NCBI GenBank assembly: GCA_022432975.1
Contig: CM039502.1
Coordinates: 10,019,290 to 10,083,289, forward strand
Direction of reading: 5' to 3'
Length of the DNA stretch: 64,000 nucleotides
DNA from: Begonia masoniana
Lineage: Eukaryota > Streptophyta > Magnoliopsida > Cucurbitales > Begoniaceae
Under the pieces are notes generated by a model. The model had not been told where the DNA came from, did not search any database, and was given only the letters and a program-made list of their open reading frames with translations. This document shows, piece by piece, positions 22,893 through 34,189 of the stretch. The position numbers and the translations under genes are program-made. Position 1 is the first letter of the stretch. Every line of letters begins with the position of its first letter.

Positions 22893-24812
22893 TTAAATTT
22901 AATTCACAATAAAGTTTATATAATATGCCTAAAAATATAAACAATGTGAATTACCAAAATTAAAGTAAATGCATAAAAAATATTTAAATGCACTCATGTT
23001 TCACTGCCTCCATGTTGAAACTTGCAATTTCATACATTTAAAGAATATTTTGGTTTTCTCTGTCGCAATTGAAAATCATGTTTTTTTTTAGGCATTTAAA
23101 TGACTATTTTAGTCTTCACTGTAATCATGCTTTTAGTCTTCAATTTTGATCTTCACTGTCGCCAGGTGAAAACATGTTTTTAAGGTATTTAAAAATATTT
23201 TATTCATGAAAATCAAAAGCATCACGTACAGTGTCATCTTCAACCTCTGGTGGGTCCAAACGACCCGGTTATGACCCAAATGAAAAACCCGACAGTTTTT
23301 CCATCGATAACACACTAAAATCTCCGAAAGACATAATAGAAATCAAATTCTATAAAATTTCTAACATTAAAATCTAAAACAAAACACAAAAGATGTATGA
23401 CCTAATTTCAAAATTTCCATTGATAAAGAAGGCAAAGGTTATTATGTCGCTCTGATACCAAATGTAAATTAATCACATACAACTTAAAGATCTAACCATT
23501 CTCAACGTGAAAGAATTAGATCTAGTGTGAAATTGAGTAATCGAACATACCTCCGGCTATTCCCGTTTCAAGCTTTGGTTTTGGTTCTTCTAATCTTAAA
23601 ACCTCTCTGCAGATGGTGTCTCACATAATTGATCGAGATTGTGGCTTAGGGACCCAAAACCGTTTATACGTTCCCTTTATTTTCTCTAACCATCATAGAG
23701 AAAAAGACGTGTAAAGTGGGTAGTTATACACATGTCATTTTCTATATTTAAATGTATTATTAAACCAAATAGGAAGATAATTACTTCCAACAATATATAC
23801 TCTAATAGATCATAATAGATGGTGTCTGTTGATAACTCTCAAATTTGATATTTAAATTTAATTCACAATAAAGTTTATATAATATGCCTAAAAATATAAA
23901 CAATGTGAATTACCAAAATTAAAGTAAATGCATAAAAAATATTTAAATGCACTCATGTTTCACTGCCTCCATGTTGAAACTTGCAATTTCATACATTTAA
24001 AGAATATTTTGGTTTTCTCTGTCGCAATTGAAAATCATGTTTTTTTTTAGGCATTTAAATGACTATTTTAGTCTTCACTGTAATCATGCTTTTAGTCTTC
24101 AATTTTGATCTTCACTGTCGCCAGTGAAACATGTTTTTAAGGTATTTAAAAATATTTTATTCATGAAATCAAAAGCATCACGTACAGTGTCATCTTCAAC
24201 CTCTGGTGGGTCCAAACGACCCGGTTATGACCCAAATGAAAAACCCGACAGTTTTTCCATCGATAACACACTAAAATCTCCGAAAGACATAATAGAAATC
24301 AAATTCTATAAAAATTTCTAACATTAAAATCTAAAACAAAACACAAAAGATGTATGACCTAATTTCAAAATTTCCATTGATAAAGAAGGCAAAGGTTATT
24401 ATGTCGCTCTGATACCAAATGTAAAATTAATCACATACAACTTAAAGATCTAACCATTCTCAACGTGAAAGAATTAGATCTAGTGTGAAATTGAGTAATC
24501 GAACATACCTCCGGCTATTCCCGTTTCAAGCTTTTGGTTTTGGTTCTTCTAATCTTAAAAACCTCTCTGCAGATGGTGTCTCACATAATTGATCGAGATT
24601 GTGGCTTAGGGACCCAAAACCGTTTATACGTTCCCTTTATTTTCTCTAACCATCATAGAGAAAAAGACGTGTAAAGTGGGTAGTTATACACATGTCATTT
24701 TCTATATTTAAATGTATTTATTAAACCAAATAGGAAGATAATTACTTCCAACAATATATACTCTAATAGATCATAATAGATGGTGTCTGTTGATAACTCT
24801 CAAATTTGATAT
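22893..24812. repeat. 0.96-kb tandem duplication covering D's 5' end
   Basis: Copy 1 is 22893-23851 and copy 2 is 23852-24812. Each contains the non-coding internal 5' end of D, its primer-binding site, its right LTR and 59 bp of flank. Differences are few and mostly one-base length changes in A or G runs. The junction lies at TTTGATAT, a microhomology present both in D's interior (22885-22892) and in the flank (23844-23851). Confidence 0.9.
23464..23792 (-). repeat. Right (5') LTR of element D
   Basis: 329 bp between the primer-binding site and the target duplication ATATA; on the minus strand it reads TGTTGG...TTTACA. A second copy is produced by the tandem duplication (about 24423-24753). 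Confidence 0.75.
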
Positions 24813-25283
24813 GTTAATTGACGAAATTAAAAGTTTAAGGTATTTATTGAAAAATCTCTGATGTTTCAGGGTCCATTTTGATACTTACCCAAAAATAACA
24901 CGGTAAAATACAAATTAGATCTTAACATTTATGGTCATTTATAAATTAGTAATTAAACTATTTTTTTTTAATATATCTAATCTTGTTTAAGTTATTAAAA
25001 CTTTATATATTGTTTTTGTTAAATCTTGTATGTATGTATCATTCTTTCCATTTAAAAATGTGTTTAACCCAATTTCAACTTTACCCGATAATTTTTGACT
25101 CATTATCAAAGTTTGTTAGTCTCCCAATAAAGTTCAAAATCATTAGAGAAGAGATTGACAGTGTTAGAAATCAAGTTAGAAATTGTTGAAAATGTTATAC
25201 ATTGAGTTAAAATACCTGATTAAATAAAAAATGTGATATTGATTCGTGAATTAACAAAAAAAATTGACGACAATGTTTGAAGT
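24813..25283. other. A/T-rich intergenic stretch
   Basis: Only low-complexity A/T-rich sequence is seen. There is no gene, terminus or repeat that can be supported. It ends with the target duplication GAAGT (25279-25283) of element F. Confidence 0.5.
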
Positions 25284-25629
25284 TGTAACGCCCCAAATTT
25301 TATAAATTCGATTCGCTACTCATAACGTTGAACAAAACTAAGACAATCTGGGAAGATTTTAAAAACTTCAATCGACGGTCAAAATTTGCCCTTTATTTAA
25401 AAACATCAAGAAAACTTGCAGCGAAAATTCATTTGTATAAAATAGGGTTAAAACAAAACACTAAAACAATACTTGTGTAACGATTAAAATAATAGAAACA
25501 ATCGGTCAAAAGAACCAAGGACATAAATGTATTGAATATTTAAATGTCTTAAATTCGAACACTTCTTCCGTCAAATAGTTTCAACGGTAGAAGTAGAGAC
25601 AGAAGAGTCTCAGCGTTAGAAGCTGAACG

Positions 25630-26110
25630 AAATACATCCACCGCTTGCATCCACCGATCACAAAACGACAAAATTTACTACCCACATCTACCGCTCATAT
25701 CCACCGATCACAAAACAACAAAATTTACTATCCACATCTACCGCTCACATCCACAGATCACAAAACGAAAAAATCTACTACTCACATCTACCGCTCACAT
25801 CCACCGATCACAAAGCGACAAAATCTACTACTTACATCTACCGCTCACATCTACCGATCACAAAACGACAAAATCTACTACTCACATCTACCGCTCAACA
25901 GTAACACTCGACATCTACAAATTGACTTTGACTTCTGTCAAACGACAACATCTGCCGATCAACAGTAACACTCAACATCTACCGATTGACTTTGACTTCT
26001 GTCGAATGATAGCATCTGCCGATCAACAGTAACACTCAACATCTACCGATTGACTTTGACTTCTGTCGAACGACAGTATCTGCCGATCAACAGTAACACT
26101 CAACATCTGC
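25630..26110 (-). repeat. Two tandem arrays in element F
   Basis: The left block has five ~49-bp units containing CATCCACCGATCACAAAACG then ACAAAATCTACTA and CATCTACCGCT. The right block has three ~64-bp units with CATCTACCGATTGACTTTG and CGACAGCATCTGCCGATC. On the minus strand these contain CGGTAGATG and TTTTGTCGTTTTGTGATCGG, the words also found in E and in the Copia LTRs. Confidence 0.87.
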
Positions 26111-28469
26111 CGAATGACGCAGAACCACATTAGCATTTACACTCTAAACCATCGGACAACTCTGCCTACTAAAAGAACTTATAAATTTTACTGCAATCAT
26201 TCAAAACAACTTAAAACCACAACTTTCTAGAAATCCAGAATAGCAAGCTACAAATAAACCAATCTTGTTTTCATAGTCAGGATAATCCCAAAACATGTCA
26301 AAACATTAAAACTACTACTGTCATTAAAATCTTCAGCACATTTCAACAACACACTTGTCCACTAAGACTACACATACTGACATTTGTTAAACCGCCTCAT
26401 CAGTGCACCAAACCACGGCATAGATGTGCTCCATCAACTTCGCCTATTCTTCTGTAAACTCAGAGAAATCACCTGTTGGAAACTCAGCACCTACATCACA
26501 AAACTCATCTATTAGCCTAATGTTAAATAAGTAGAGCAAATATGAATGAAATACTGAATTCATAAATCCTAATCATGCAGTTTCTACTTTCACATATCAG
26601 TTGCTTTTGTATTCGTTTCTCTGATCTGATCCTTCTGTACGATGGGAAGTGGATCAGTTTTCCCAAAGTATAAATCCTCTATTAGATTAAGGGGCCGATT
26701 AGTTCCCTTAATAGCTGATCTGATTCTTCTATACGATGGGAAGTGGATCAGTCTTCCCAAAGTATAAATCCTTTACTATATTAAGAGGCGGATTAGTTCC
26801 CTTAATAGCTGATCTGATACAATCTGTCCATGTCTCACCATGTCTTTACATGTAAATTCATTTTCGTTCTCATTCAATAAAACATGATGTATGACATACT
26901 GAATAACATTCATAAACACACATAAACCCTACTGTTTTGTGATGTAGGCCCGAAGGCACACACATTGTAACACCCGAGTTTTCGGGTTTCCGCTTCAAAG
27001 CTATTTTCGTAAATAAGTGAATTAGGTCCGTTTTGCGAGCGGATAGTTTTATTAGGACCCTAGAAATTTCTGGGAATTTGTAGAAGAATAAGTGAAATTT
27101 TGGAAACCCAAATCGAGAAGAGTAATGCTAGGGTTCCCGTTTTACCCTTTTAGTATGATAATTCGTAAAAATAGAAAAATAAGTCCGTTTTGTGAACGGT
27201 GAGTTTTGTTAGAACTCTAAGATTAAATTGAAATATTTGGAGAAATAAGGAAATAGCAGAGAAACCGAATCGATAGACTAATTAAAGAGTTAAACATAAA
27301 ATGGATGGAGGGGCATTTAAGTAATTTGGTAAGTAAATAAAAATTATAATTTCATTTATAATTTTTATAAAACAATGAATGGCTTCACGAGGAAGCCATT
27401 CCCTGCCCGAGCTCCCGACGCCGCGAGAGAAGTGGAGGCGCGCGACTCCTACGACGAACGCCGACGTCCGACCTCGACGTTCTCCGGCCAGACGACGGCG
27501 AGGTGCAGTTCCCGGCCCGTCCCCGCGCACTGAACCGAACGGTAAGCTCGGTTTTCTCCTTTTTTGGCTCGGTTTGGGGCTGGCAGTGGCGAGCTCGATT
27601 GAGCTCCGATTGCCGGCCGTTTTAGGTCACCTCCGGCGTGGGTTTGCCAACCCTTGCGCCAGCTATTCTTGATTGGCCGTGGATTGCTCAAATTGAGCAA
27701 AATTCAGTGAATGCCCGATTAGGGCAATTCGGGTTTGTGGTTTGAAACTTCGATTTTAGGTTAGTTTATGTTAATTGGATGTTAAAAGGATAGATTGGTG
27801 AAGAAATTGATGGAATTTGATGAAAAATCAAAAAGGGGGATTTTCCGGGTAAAGGGCAGTTTCGGGTTTTTGATAAATTGACCTAGCTCCGGTCATTTGT
27901 TTTGAAATTCCTTTTGGCAGATTAAAATAGGTTATTAGAGGAGTACGTGGCCGCTGGAATCGTTCGATTCCGATAACCGACGCGAAAGTTACGCGCGTTT
28001 GAAGTTTCGGGTCGGTTTTACCAAACCCGAATTAGTGGCCCGTTTAGTTAAGTTTTAGTTGGATTAGGCTTGAAATATTAGTTCGAGAGTAAATTGGCGA
28101 ATGTAAGTTTGATTTAATGAAGTTTGAATGTTTGTCATAGGTCGAGCCATAGGTGACGTGTGGTGCCAAACCCAGCGAGCTACAGAAGACAGGTAAGTTC
28201 TCGTGACCTTCTCTGGCCGATTGGCCTACACCGTACTTCGATGTAGCGTCGAGGATCTTAATGGATTGTTTGTTTTAATTGCTTTGGTCGGGTAGTTAGG
28301 TTGGTTTTAAATTGTTATAGGTATTCTGTTTCGGTCTGGATGGTATACATGTTGCTTGTTTATGCATAGTATAGTTATGTTATGTTCATATCTGTTCATG
28401 CATCACGTGTTTTTAAGATCATGAAAAACGAATTTCTGCACGATGTTTTAAAGTAAATGCAAAGAAAGA

Positions 28470-30915
28470 ATGACCTTCGGTATACAGTTTAATGACCCCA
28501 TCGGTATATAGTTTAAATGACCCTTCGGTATAAGTTTAAATGACCCATCGGTATATAGTTTAAATGACCCATCGGTATATAGTGAATGACCCATCGGTAT
28601 AGTAATGACCATTCGGTATATAGTTTAAATGACCCTTCGGTATATAGTTTAAATGACCCATCGGTATACAGTTTAAATGACCATTCGGTATATAGTTTAA
28701 ATGACCCATCGGTATATAGTTTAAATGACCCATCGGTATACAGTTCAAAGCAAAGCAAAGCAATCGGTATACAGTTCAAAGCAAAGCAAAGCAATCGGTA
28801 TACAGTTTAAATGACCCTTCGGTATACAGTTCAAAGCAGAGCAAAGCAGAGCAGAGCAAAGCAGAGCAGAGAGCAAAGCAGAGCAGAGCAAAGCAAGCAG
28901 AGCAGAGCAAAGCAGAGCAGAGAGCAAAGCAGAGCAAAGCAGAGCAAAGCAAAGCAAGCAAAGCAAAGCAAAGCAAGCAAAGCAAAGCAAAGCAAGCAAA
29001 GCAAAGCAAAGCAATCGGTATACAGTTCAAAGCAAAGCAATCGGTATACAGTTTAAATGACCCATCGGTATATAGTTTAAATGACCCTTCGGTATATAGT
29101 TTAAATGACCCTTCGGTATATAGTTTAAATGACCCTTCGGTATATAGTTTAAATGACCCATCGGTATACAGTTCAAAGCAAAGCAATCGGTATACAGTTT
29201 AAATGACCCTTCGGTATATAGTTTAAATGACCCATCGGTATACAGTTTAAATGACCCATCGGTATATAGTTTAAATGACCCATCGGTATACAGTTCAAAG
29301 CAAAGCAATCGGTATACAGTTTAAATGACCCATCGGTATATAGTTTAAATGACCCTTCGGTATATAGTTTAAATGACCCTTCGGTATATAGTTTAAATGA
29401 CCCATCGGTATATAGTTTAAATGACCCATCGGTATATAGTTTAAATGACCCATCGGTATACAGTTTAAATGACCCTTCGGTATATAGTTTAAATGACCCT
29501 TCGGTATATAGTTTAAATGACCCATCGGTATATAGTTTAAATGACCCTTCGGTATATAGTTTAAATGACCCTTCGGTATATAGTTTAAATGACCCATCGG
29601 TATATAGTTTAAATGACCCTTCGGTATATAGTTTAAATGACCCTTCGGTATATAGTTTAAATGACCATTCGGTATATAGTTTAAATGACCCTTCGGTATA
29701 TAGTTTAAATGACCCTTCGGTATATAGTTTAAATGACCCATCGGTATATAGTTTAAATGACCCTTCGGTATATAGTTTAAATGACCCTTCGGTATATAGT
29801 TTAAATGACCCTTCGGTATATAGTTTAAATGACCCATCGGTATATAGTTTAAATGACCCTTCGGTATATAGTTTAAATGACCCATCGGTATATAGTTTAA
29901 ATGACCCATCGGTATATAGTTTAAATGACCCTTCGGTATATAGTTTAAATGACCCTTCGGTATATAGTTTAAATGACCCTTCGGTATATAGTTTAAATGA
30001 CCCATCGGTATATAGTTTAAATGACCCTTCGGTATATAGTTTAAATGACCCATCGGTATACAGTTCAAAGCAAAGCAAAGCAGAGCAAAGCAAAGCAAAG
30101 CAGAGCAAAGCAAAGCAATCGGTATACAGTTTAAATGACCCTTCGGTATATAGTTTAAATGACCCATCGGTATATAGTTTAAATGACCCATCGGTATATA
30201 GTTTAAATGACCCATCGGTATATAGTTTAAATGACCCATCGGTATATAGTTTAAATGACCCTTCGGTATATAGTTTAAATGACCCATCGGTATACAGTTC
30301 AAAGCAAAGCAATCGGTATACAGTTTAAATGACCCATCGGTATATAGTTTAAATGACCCTTCGGTATATAGTTTAAATGACCCATCGGTATATAGTTTAA
30401 ATGACCCTTCGGTATATAGTTTAAATGACCCATCGGTATACAGTTCAAAGCAAAGCAAGCAAAGCAAAGCAATCGGTATACAGTTTAAATGACCCATCGG
30501 TATACAGTTCAAAGCAAAGCAAGCAAAGCAAAGCAAAGCAATCGGTATACAGTTTAAATGACCCTTCGGTATATAGTTTAAATGACCCTTCGGTATATAG
30601 TTTAAATGACCCTTCGGTATACAGTTCAAAGCAAAGCAAAGCAAAGCAATCGGTATACAGTTCAAAGCAAAGCAAAGCAAAGCAATCGGTATACAGTTTA
30701 AATGACCCTTCGGTATACAGTTCAAAGCAAAGCAAGCAAAGCAAAGCAAAGCAAAGCAAAGCAAAGCAGAGCAGAGAGCAAAGCAGAGCAGAGCAAAGCA
30801 GAGCAGAGAGCAAAGCAGAGCAGAGCAAAGCAAAGCAGAGCAAAGCAAAGCAAAGCAAAGCAAAGCAATCGGTATACAGTTTAAATGACCCTTCGGTATA
30901 TAGTTTAAATGACTT
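28470..30915 (+). repeat. 24-bp minisatellite interleaved with AAAGC tracts (element G1)
   Basis: The main unit is TCGGTATATAGTTTAAATGA plus CCCT or CCCA (24 bp), repeated dozens of times and nearly identical. Blocks of it are separated by (AAAGC)n/(AGAGC)n tracts, and the unit next to a tract is always the TATACAGTTC variant. All six frames are open in places because 24 is a multiple of 3, so the long ORFs here are artefacts. Confidence 0.95.
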
Positions 30916-31142
30916 TGTTAAGTTGAAAGATTGATGTTTAGATGGTTTGATTCGAGTTAGTGGATAAAATAGATTTATATACAGATGTTATGGCAAACTG
31001 TTTTATAAAGCGTTTTGTTAAATCAGTTATTTGAAATGTATTCTGGAACTGCTTGGTATTTTCTTTGATTTGTAAACAGGAGGATATGTCACACTTTTAA
31101 ACGGAACCATGCAGTTCGTTTCATGAAAATGTACATGATTGT

Positions 31143-31606
31143 AGTTTCGTTTTGATTGGGTTTTGATTGGGTTTTGATTGGGTTTTGATTGGGTTTTGAT
31201 TGGGTTTTGATTGGGTTTTGATTGGGTTTTGATTGGGTTTTGATTGGGTTTTGATTGGGTTTTGATTGGGTTTTGATTGGGTTTTGATTGGGTTTTGATT
31301 GGGTTTTGATTGGGTTTTGATTGGGTTTTGATTGGGTTTTGATTGGGTTTTGATTGGGTTTTGATTGGGTTTTGATTGGGTTTTGATTGGGTTTTGATTG
31401 GGTTTTGATTGGGTTTTGATTGGGTTTTGATTGGGTTTTGATTGGGTTTTGATTGGGTTTTGATTGGGTTTTGATTGGGTTTTGATTGGGTTTTGATTGG
31501 GTTTTGATTGGGTTTTGATTGGGTTTTGATTGGGTTTTGATTGGGTTTTGATTGGGTTTTGATTGGGTTTTGATTGGGTTTTGATTGGGTTTTGATTGGG
31601 TTTTGA
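31143..31606 (+). repeat. 11-bp minisatellite GGGTTTTGATT x ~42 (element G1)
   Basis: A perfectly regular run of GGGTTTTGATT over ~460 bp. One strand carries a GGG every 11 bases. It is bounded on the right by the segment shared with F. Confidence 0.95.
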
Positions 31607-31970
31607 TCAAATCTTTACTAAACTTAATCCTAAATCAACCCAGAAATCTAAAGAACTAGTTTGGAACTCTGATAATCGTGGATTCCCGATTTTTCATTCA
31701 CACCAAAAAACCAAAACCTATTCTCATTCACAGGCATTCCCAAGCCACACATTGCACACCTTCTGTTATCTCGCCACTAAAACACAGGTAAACGAAGAAA
31801 ATTCACTAGGCTGGAGAAATCGCTAGAGAAATCGGAGGGAGAATCTCCTAGAACGCTCTGCTGAGCTAAGACTGAAATGAAAAGTGAAAGTTGTGGCGGC
31901 TAAACCCTTAGCTAAACCCTCATTTATAATATATATTTCACAAATTACCATATACTCTTAACTAACCAAA
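31607..31970. repeat. Segment of G1 duplicated from an F-type element
   Basis: About 360 bp that match F at 32285-32640 in the same orientation with roughly 90-95% identity by eye, including the leader region and its donor. The right edge is at AACCAAACTTTA, after which G1 and F diverge. The left edge coincides with the end of the 11-bp array. Confidence 0.85.
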
Positions 31971-32922
31971 CTTTATGATTGGTTTAAGTTTTTAGATGAA
32001 TGTAGTGTTGATGGTATGAAGTGTGTAGTTGGTGCAGGAGAAAAGGAAAGAAAGAAAGAGGAAAAATGTTTTTAATTGTTTTACATATGTTTTAAATTGT
32101 TTGAAGTTTTATTCGCTCGAACGCTAAGTTAAAGTTTAGAGTATAAAATGAAAAATTTATACGGGAAATTAGGAAGAGTATGAGGGTCGTTACACACATA
32201 CTCTACTTACCTGGTCTTCTGGACAATGCTCAGTTGTCAGCTACCTCAGAAGTTTGCTCACCTAAAGTCATAAACAGAACATAATCAAATTCTTTACTAA
32301 CTTAATCCTAAATCAACCAGAAATCTAAAGAACTAGTTTTGGAACTCTGATAATCGTGGATTCCCGATTTTCACCAAACCCAAAACCTATTCTCATTCAC
32401 GGCATTCCAAAGCACACACATTGCACACTCTGTTATCTCGCCACTAAAACACAAGGTAAACGAAGAAAATTCACCTAGGCTGGAGAAATCGCTAGAGAAA
32501 TCGGAGGGAGAATCTCCTAGAACGCTCTGCTGAGCTAAGAACTGAAATGAAAAGTGAAAAGTGTGGCGGCTAAACCCTTCGCTAAACCCTCATTTATAAT
32601 ATATATTTCACAAATTAACATATACTCTTAAACTAACCAAACTTTAACCTAACCATTGATTCTAATTCCTCTCTAATAATATACTCAATCAATTAGTCAT
32701 ATCCCTCCCTTAATTCCATAAAACGTACGCTACAAACGTCAATTCCAGTCGATAATTGCCGGGTGCTACAGAAGTGCTAACAATTATAAATTGAGTTTTA
32801 ATTTATCGAAAAAAATAAATTAATGTCTAATTGTTAAGATCCTTCCAACATTAAGATTTAAATTTCAATTCTTCCTAAATAATATAAATTTAATCTTTGC
32901 ATATGAGGATTAGGTAAGAGCA

Positions 32923-33683
32923 ACTCCAGTGGTTGTTCTAATATAGGTTGCTTTTGAGAGCAACTTACCACCAAGGTTGCTAACCCCATTGTGGGCAACC
33001 TATGGCCCACCATGAGTTGCTCTCTTTGGCAACCGTTGAAAAAAAAAAAATTCATTATTTTATTCATTATATTTTATTTATTTATTTTTTGCACCGTTGC
33101 AGCAACGATCAAAAAATTGATGCAGATTTCGAGAGGAACACAACCTATACGCTCTAACTTTTCTCTCAATCATTCCAAGAATTCTAAAAGCATACTTCAC
33201 TCCTTAAAATCTCTCTCAACGATTCCTAACTTATCTCTCTCTATCTCTAAACTCTTTATTCTCAAATGGATTCACCATCTTCTGCTAATCCTTACGAGAT
33301 ATGAGTATAAAGATATTATAATAGCAGAATGTATTGACGAGTACGATGATCAATATTTCAAAGATTTCATTGAGAATAGACATGTAGAAGGTAGTAGCTC
33401 AAGAAGAAGTCGGAAAAAAGGGTCTACAGAGATAGGGGACGTGAAGACGAGCACCAACGTTTATTCGATGACTACTTTTCTGAACGTGTTTGTGTGATTT
33501 TTTTATTTGTATTTTAATTATTTAGAATTATTTTTTATTTTCTGTTTAATTTCAATTTCAAGTAATATTTACTTCATTTATTAAATATAATATGATTATA
33601 TATTTGTTAAAAAAAATAAATATTAAAATTTAGACGTGGGAAGAGAGAGAATCTTTAGAGGGTGCTCACTACTGAAGAATTTT
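32923..33683 (+). mobile_element. PIF/Harbinger-like remnant
   Basis: It starts with GAGCAACTCCAGTGGTTG, a terminus style common in plant PIF/Harbinger MITEs. Between 33266 and 33497 are pieces of a transposase N-terminal region in changing frames: an ATG GATTCACC start, then codons reading YRDRGREDEHQRLFDDYF, similar to the conserved segment before the DDE nuclease of plant Harbinger transposases. The rest of the nuclease is absent. A matching right terminus was not found, so the right boundary is approximate. Confidence 0.55.
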
Positions 33684-34189
33684 TTTAGAAAAATTGCTTA
33701 AAAATGATGTGAAGAAGAGAGAAAATGAAATTTATTAAATAATAATGATGTGATTTTAATTAATATACGGGGTAACTCAAGGAATTGCCACCAAGGAGAT
33801 CTAACATCTCCTTTCGTACGATTAATAAAAAACTGTTTTCTCCTTTTGAAAATTATTTCAAGAACTACTTCTAGTTTGCTTCTATTGAATGACCCAATCA
33901 TAATCTGACAAATGGCGCCAACCTGAAAGAGCTCAGCCCGGGAACTCCCCCTTATCTTTGCGTAATTACATATTTGTCCTTGATTCTCCCGTAGTGGGAC
34001 CGACAATCAGGCCACGATCCTCCGACTGTCGAGCCATTACCCCGAGCTCTGTGGTTATGGCTTCTGGCTTCTGTAATTATCATCGGCACAAGTTCCAACT
34101 CCACCGACCAGTGAAACCTCTTCTTCTTCTTCATCTTTTTCTTCTCCACTTCTGTGGACTCTTAGTCACGTCCCTTTTCGCTTCCGCAT

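Larger units (their letters stand above)
15917..23792 (-). mobile_element. Decayed Copia retrotransposon (element D) interrupted by E
   Basis: Minus-strand Copia element. The right (5') LTR is 23464-23792, preceded by a primer-binding site (TCTGATACCA on the plus strand at 23451-23460). Degenerate gag and pol lie between. The left (3') LTR starts at 15917 with TGTAAAATTAATC and shares ~180 bp with the right one; its inner boundary, perhaps near 16168, is not clear. The target duplication ATATA occurs at 15912-15916 and 23793-23797. Its protein type is closer to H than to the SIRE-like A/B/C group (protease [16 protein letters not shown] in integrase). Solo-LTR-like element E sits inside its RNase H region. 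Confidence 0.85.
26966..32194 (+). mobile_element. Solo-LTR-like element G1 nested in F, expanded by arrays
   Basis: 5229 bp from TGTAACACCCGAG to GGGTCGTTACA with target duplication CACAT (26961-26965, 32195-32199). Its insertion splits F within the sequence that in E reads GGCACAAGCATACTTTAC-like on the reverse strand. Plus-strand order is a G+C-rich leader (27375-27545) with donor ACG|GTAAGC, a 52-nt cryptic exon 28141-28192 flanked by CATAG| and |GTAAGT, the 24-bp array, an 11-bp array, and a segment copied from an F-type element. No protein domain was found. Confidence 0.8.
25284..32770 (-). mobile_element. Solo-LTR-like element F, split by G1
   Basis: Termini TGTAACGCCCC (25284) and GGGTGCTACA (32770), target duplication GAAGT on both sides (25279-25283, 32771-32775). 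Removing G1 and one CACAT leaves 2.25 kb. Read on the minus strand it has the same order as E: start TGTAGCACCCGG, leader with donor (CTAG|GTGA near 32474), a 51-nt cryptic exon (32261-32211) ending AG|GTAAGT, two ~96-bp direct repeats (about 26620-26815), then an array, then the end GGGGCGTTACA. It has no coding domain. Confidence 0.82.

Noticed and set aside
27379..27672. G+C-rich ORF in G1 with an R/P-rich product
   Set aside because: Lies in the leader of a non-coding LTR element with a splice donor inside it; both strands are open because of base composition.
28513..30863. Long minus-strand ORFs of LYTDGSFK-type repeats
   Set aside because: Produced by the 24-bp array; both minus frames are open with different repeats, which shows non-coding origin.
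31143..31606. Telomere-like repeat
   Set aside because: GGGTTTTGATT is not the plant TTTAGGG motif and lies inside a transposon.
31089..31610. 173-codon ORF rich in Q, N, P, K
   Set aside because: Translation of the 11-bp minisatellite (33 bases give 11 residues).
33266..33497. Functional Harbinger transposase
   Set aside because: Only a short frameshifted N-terminal piece remains; the catalytic part is absent.
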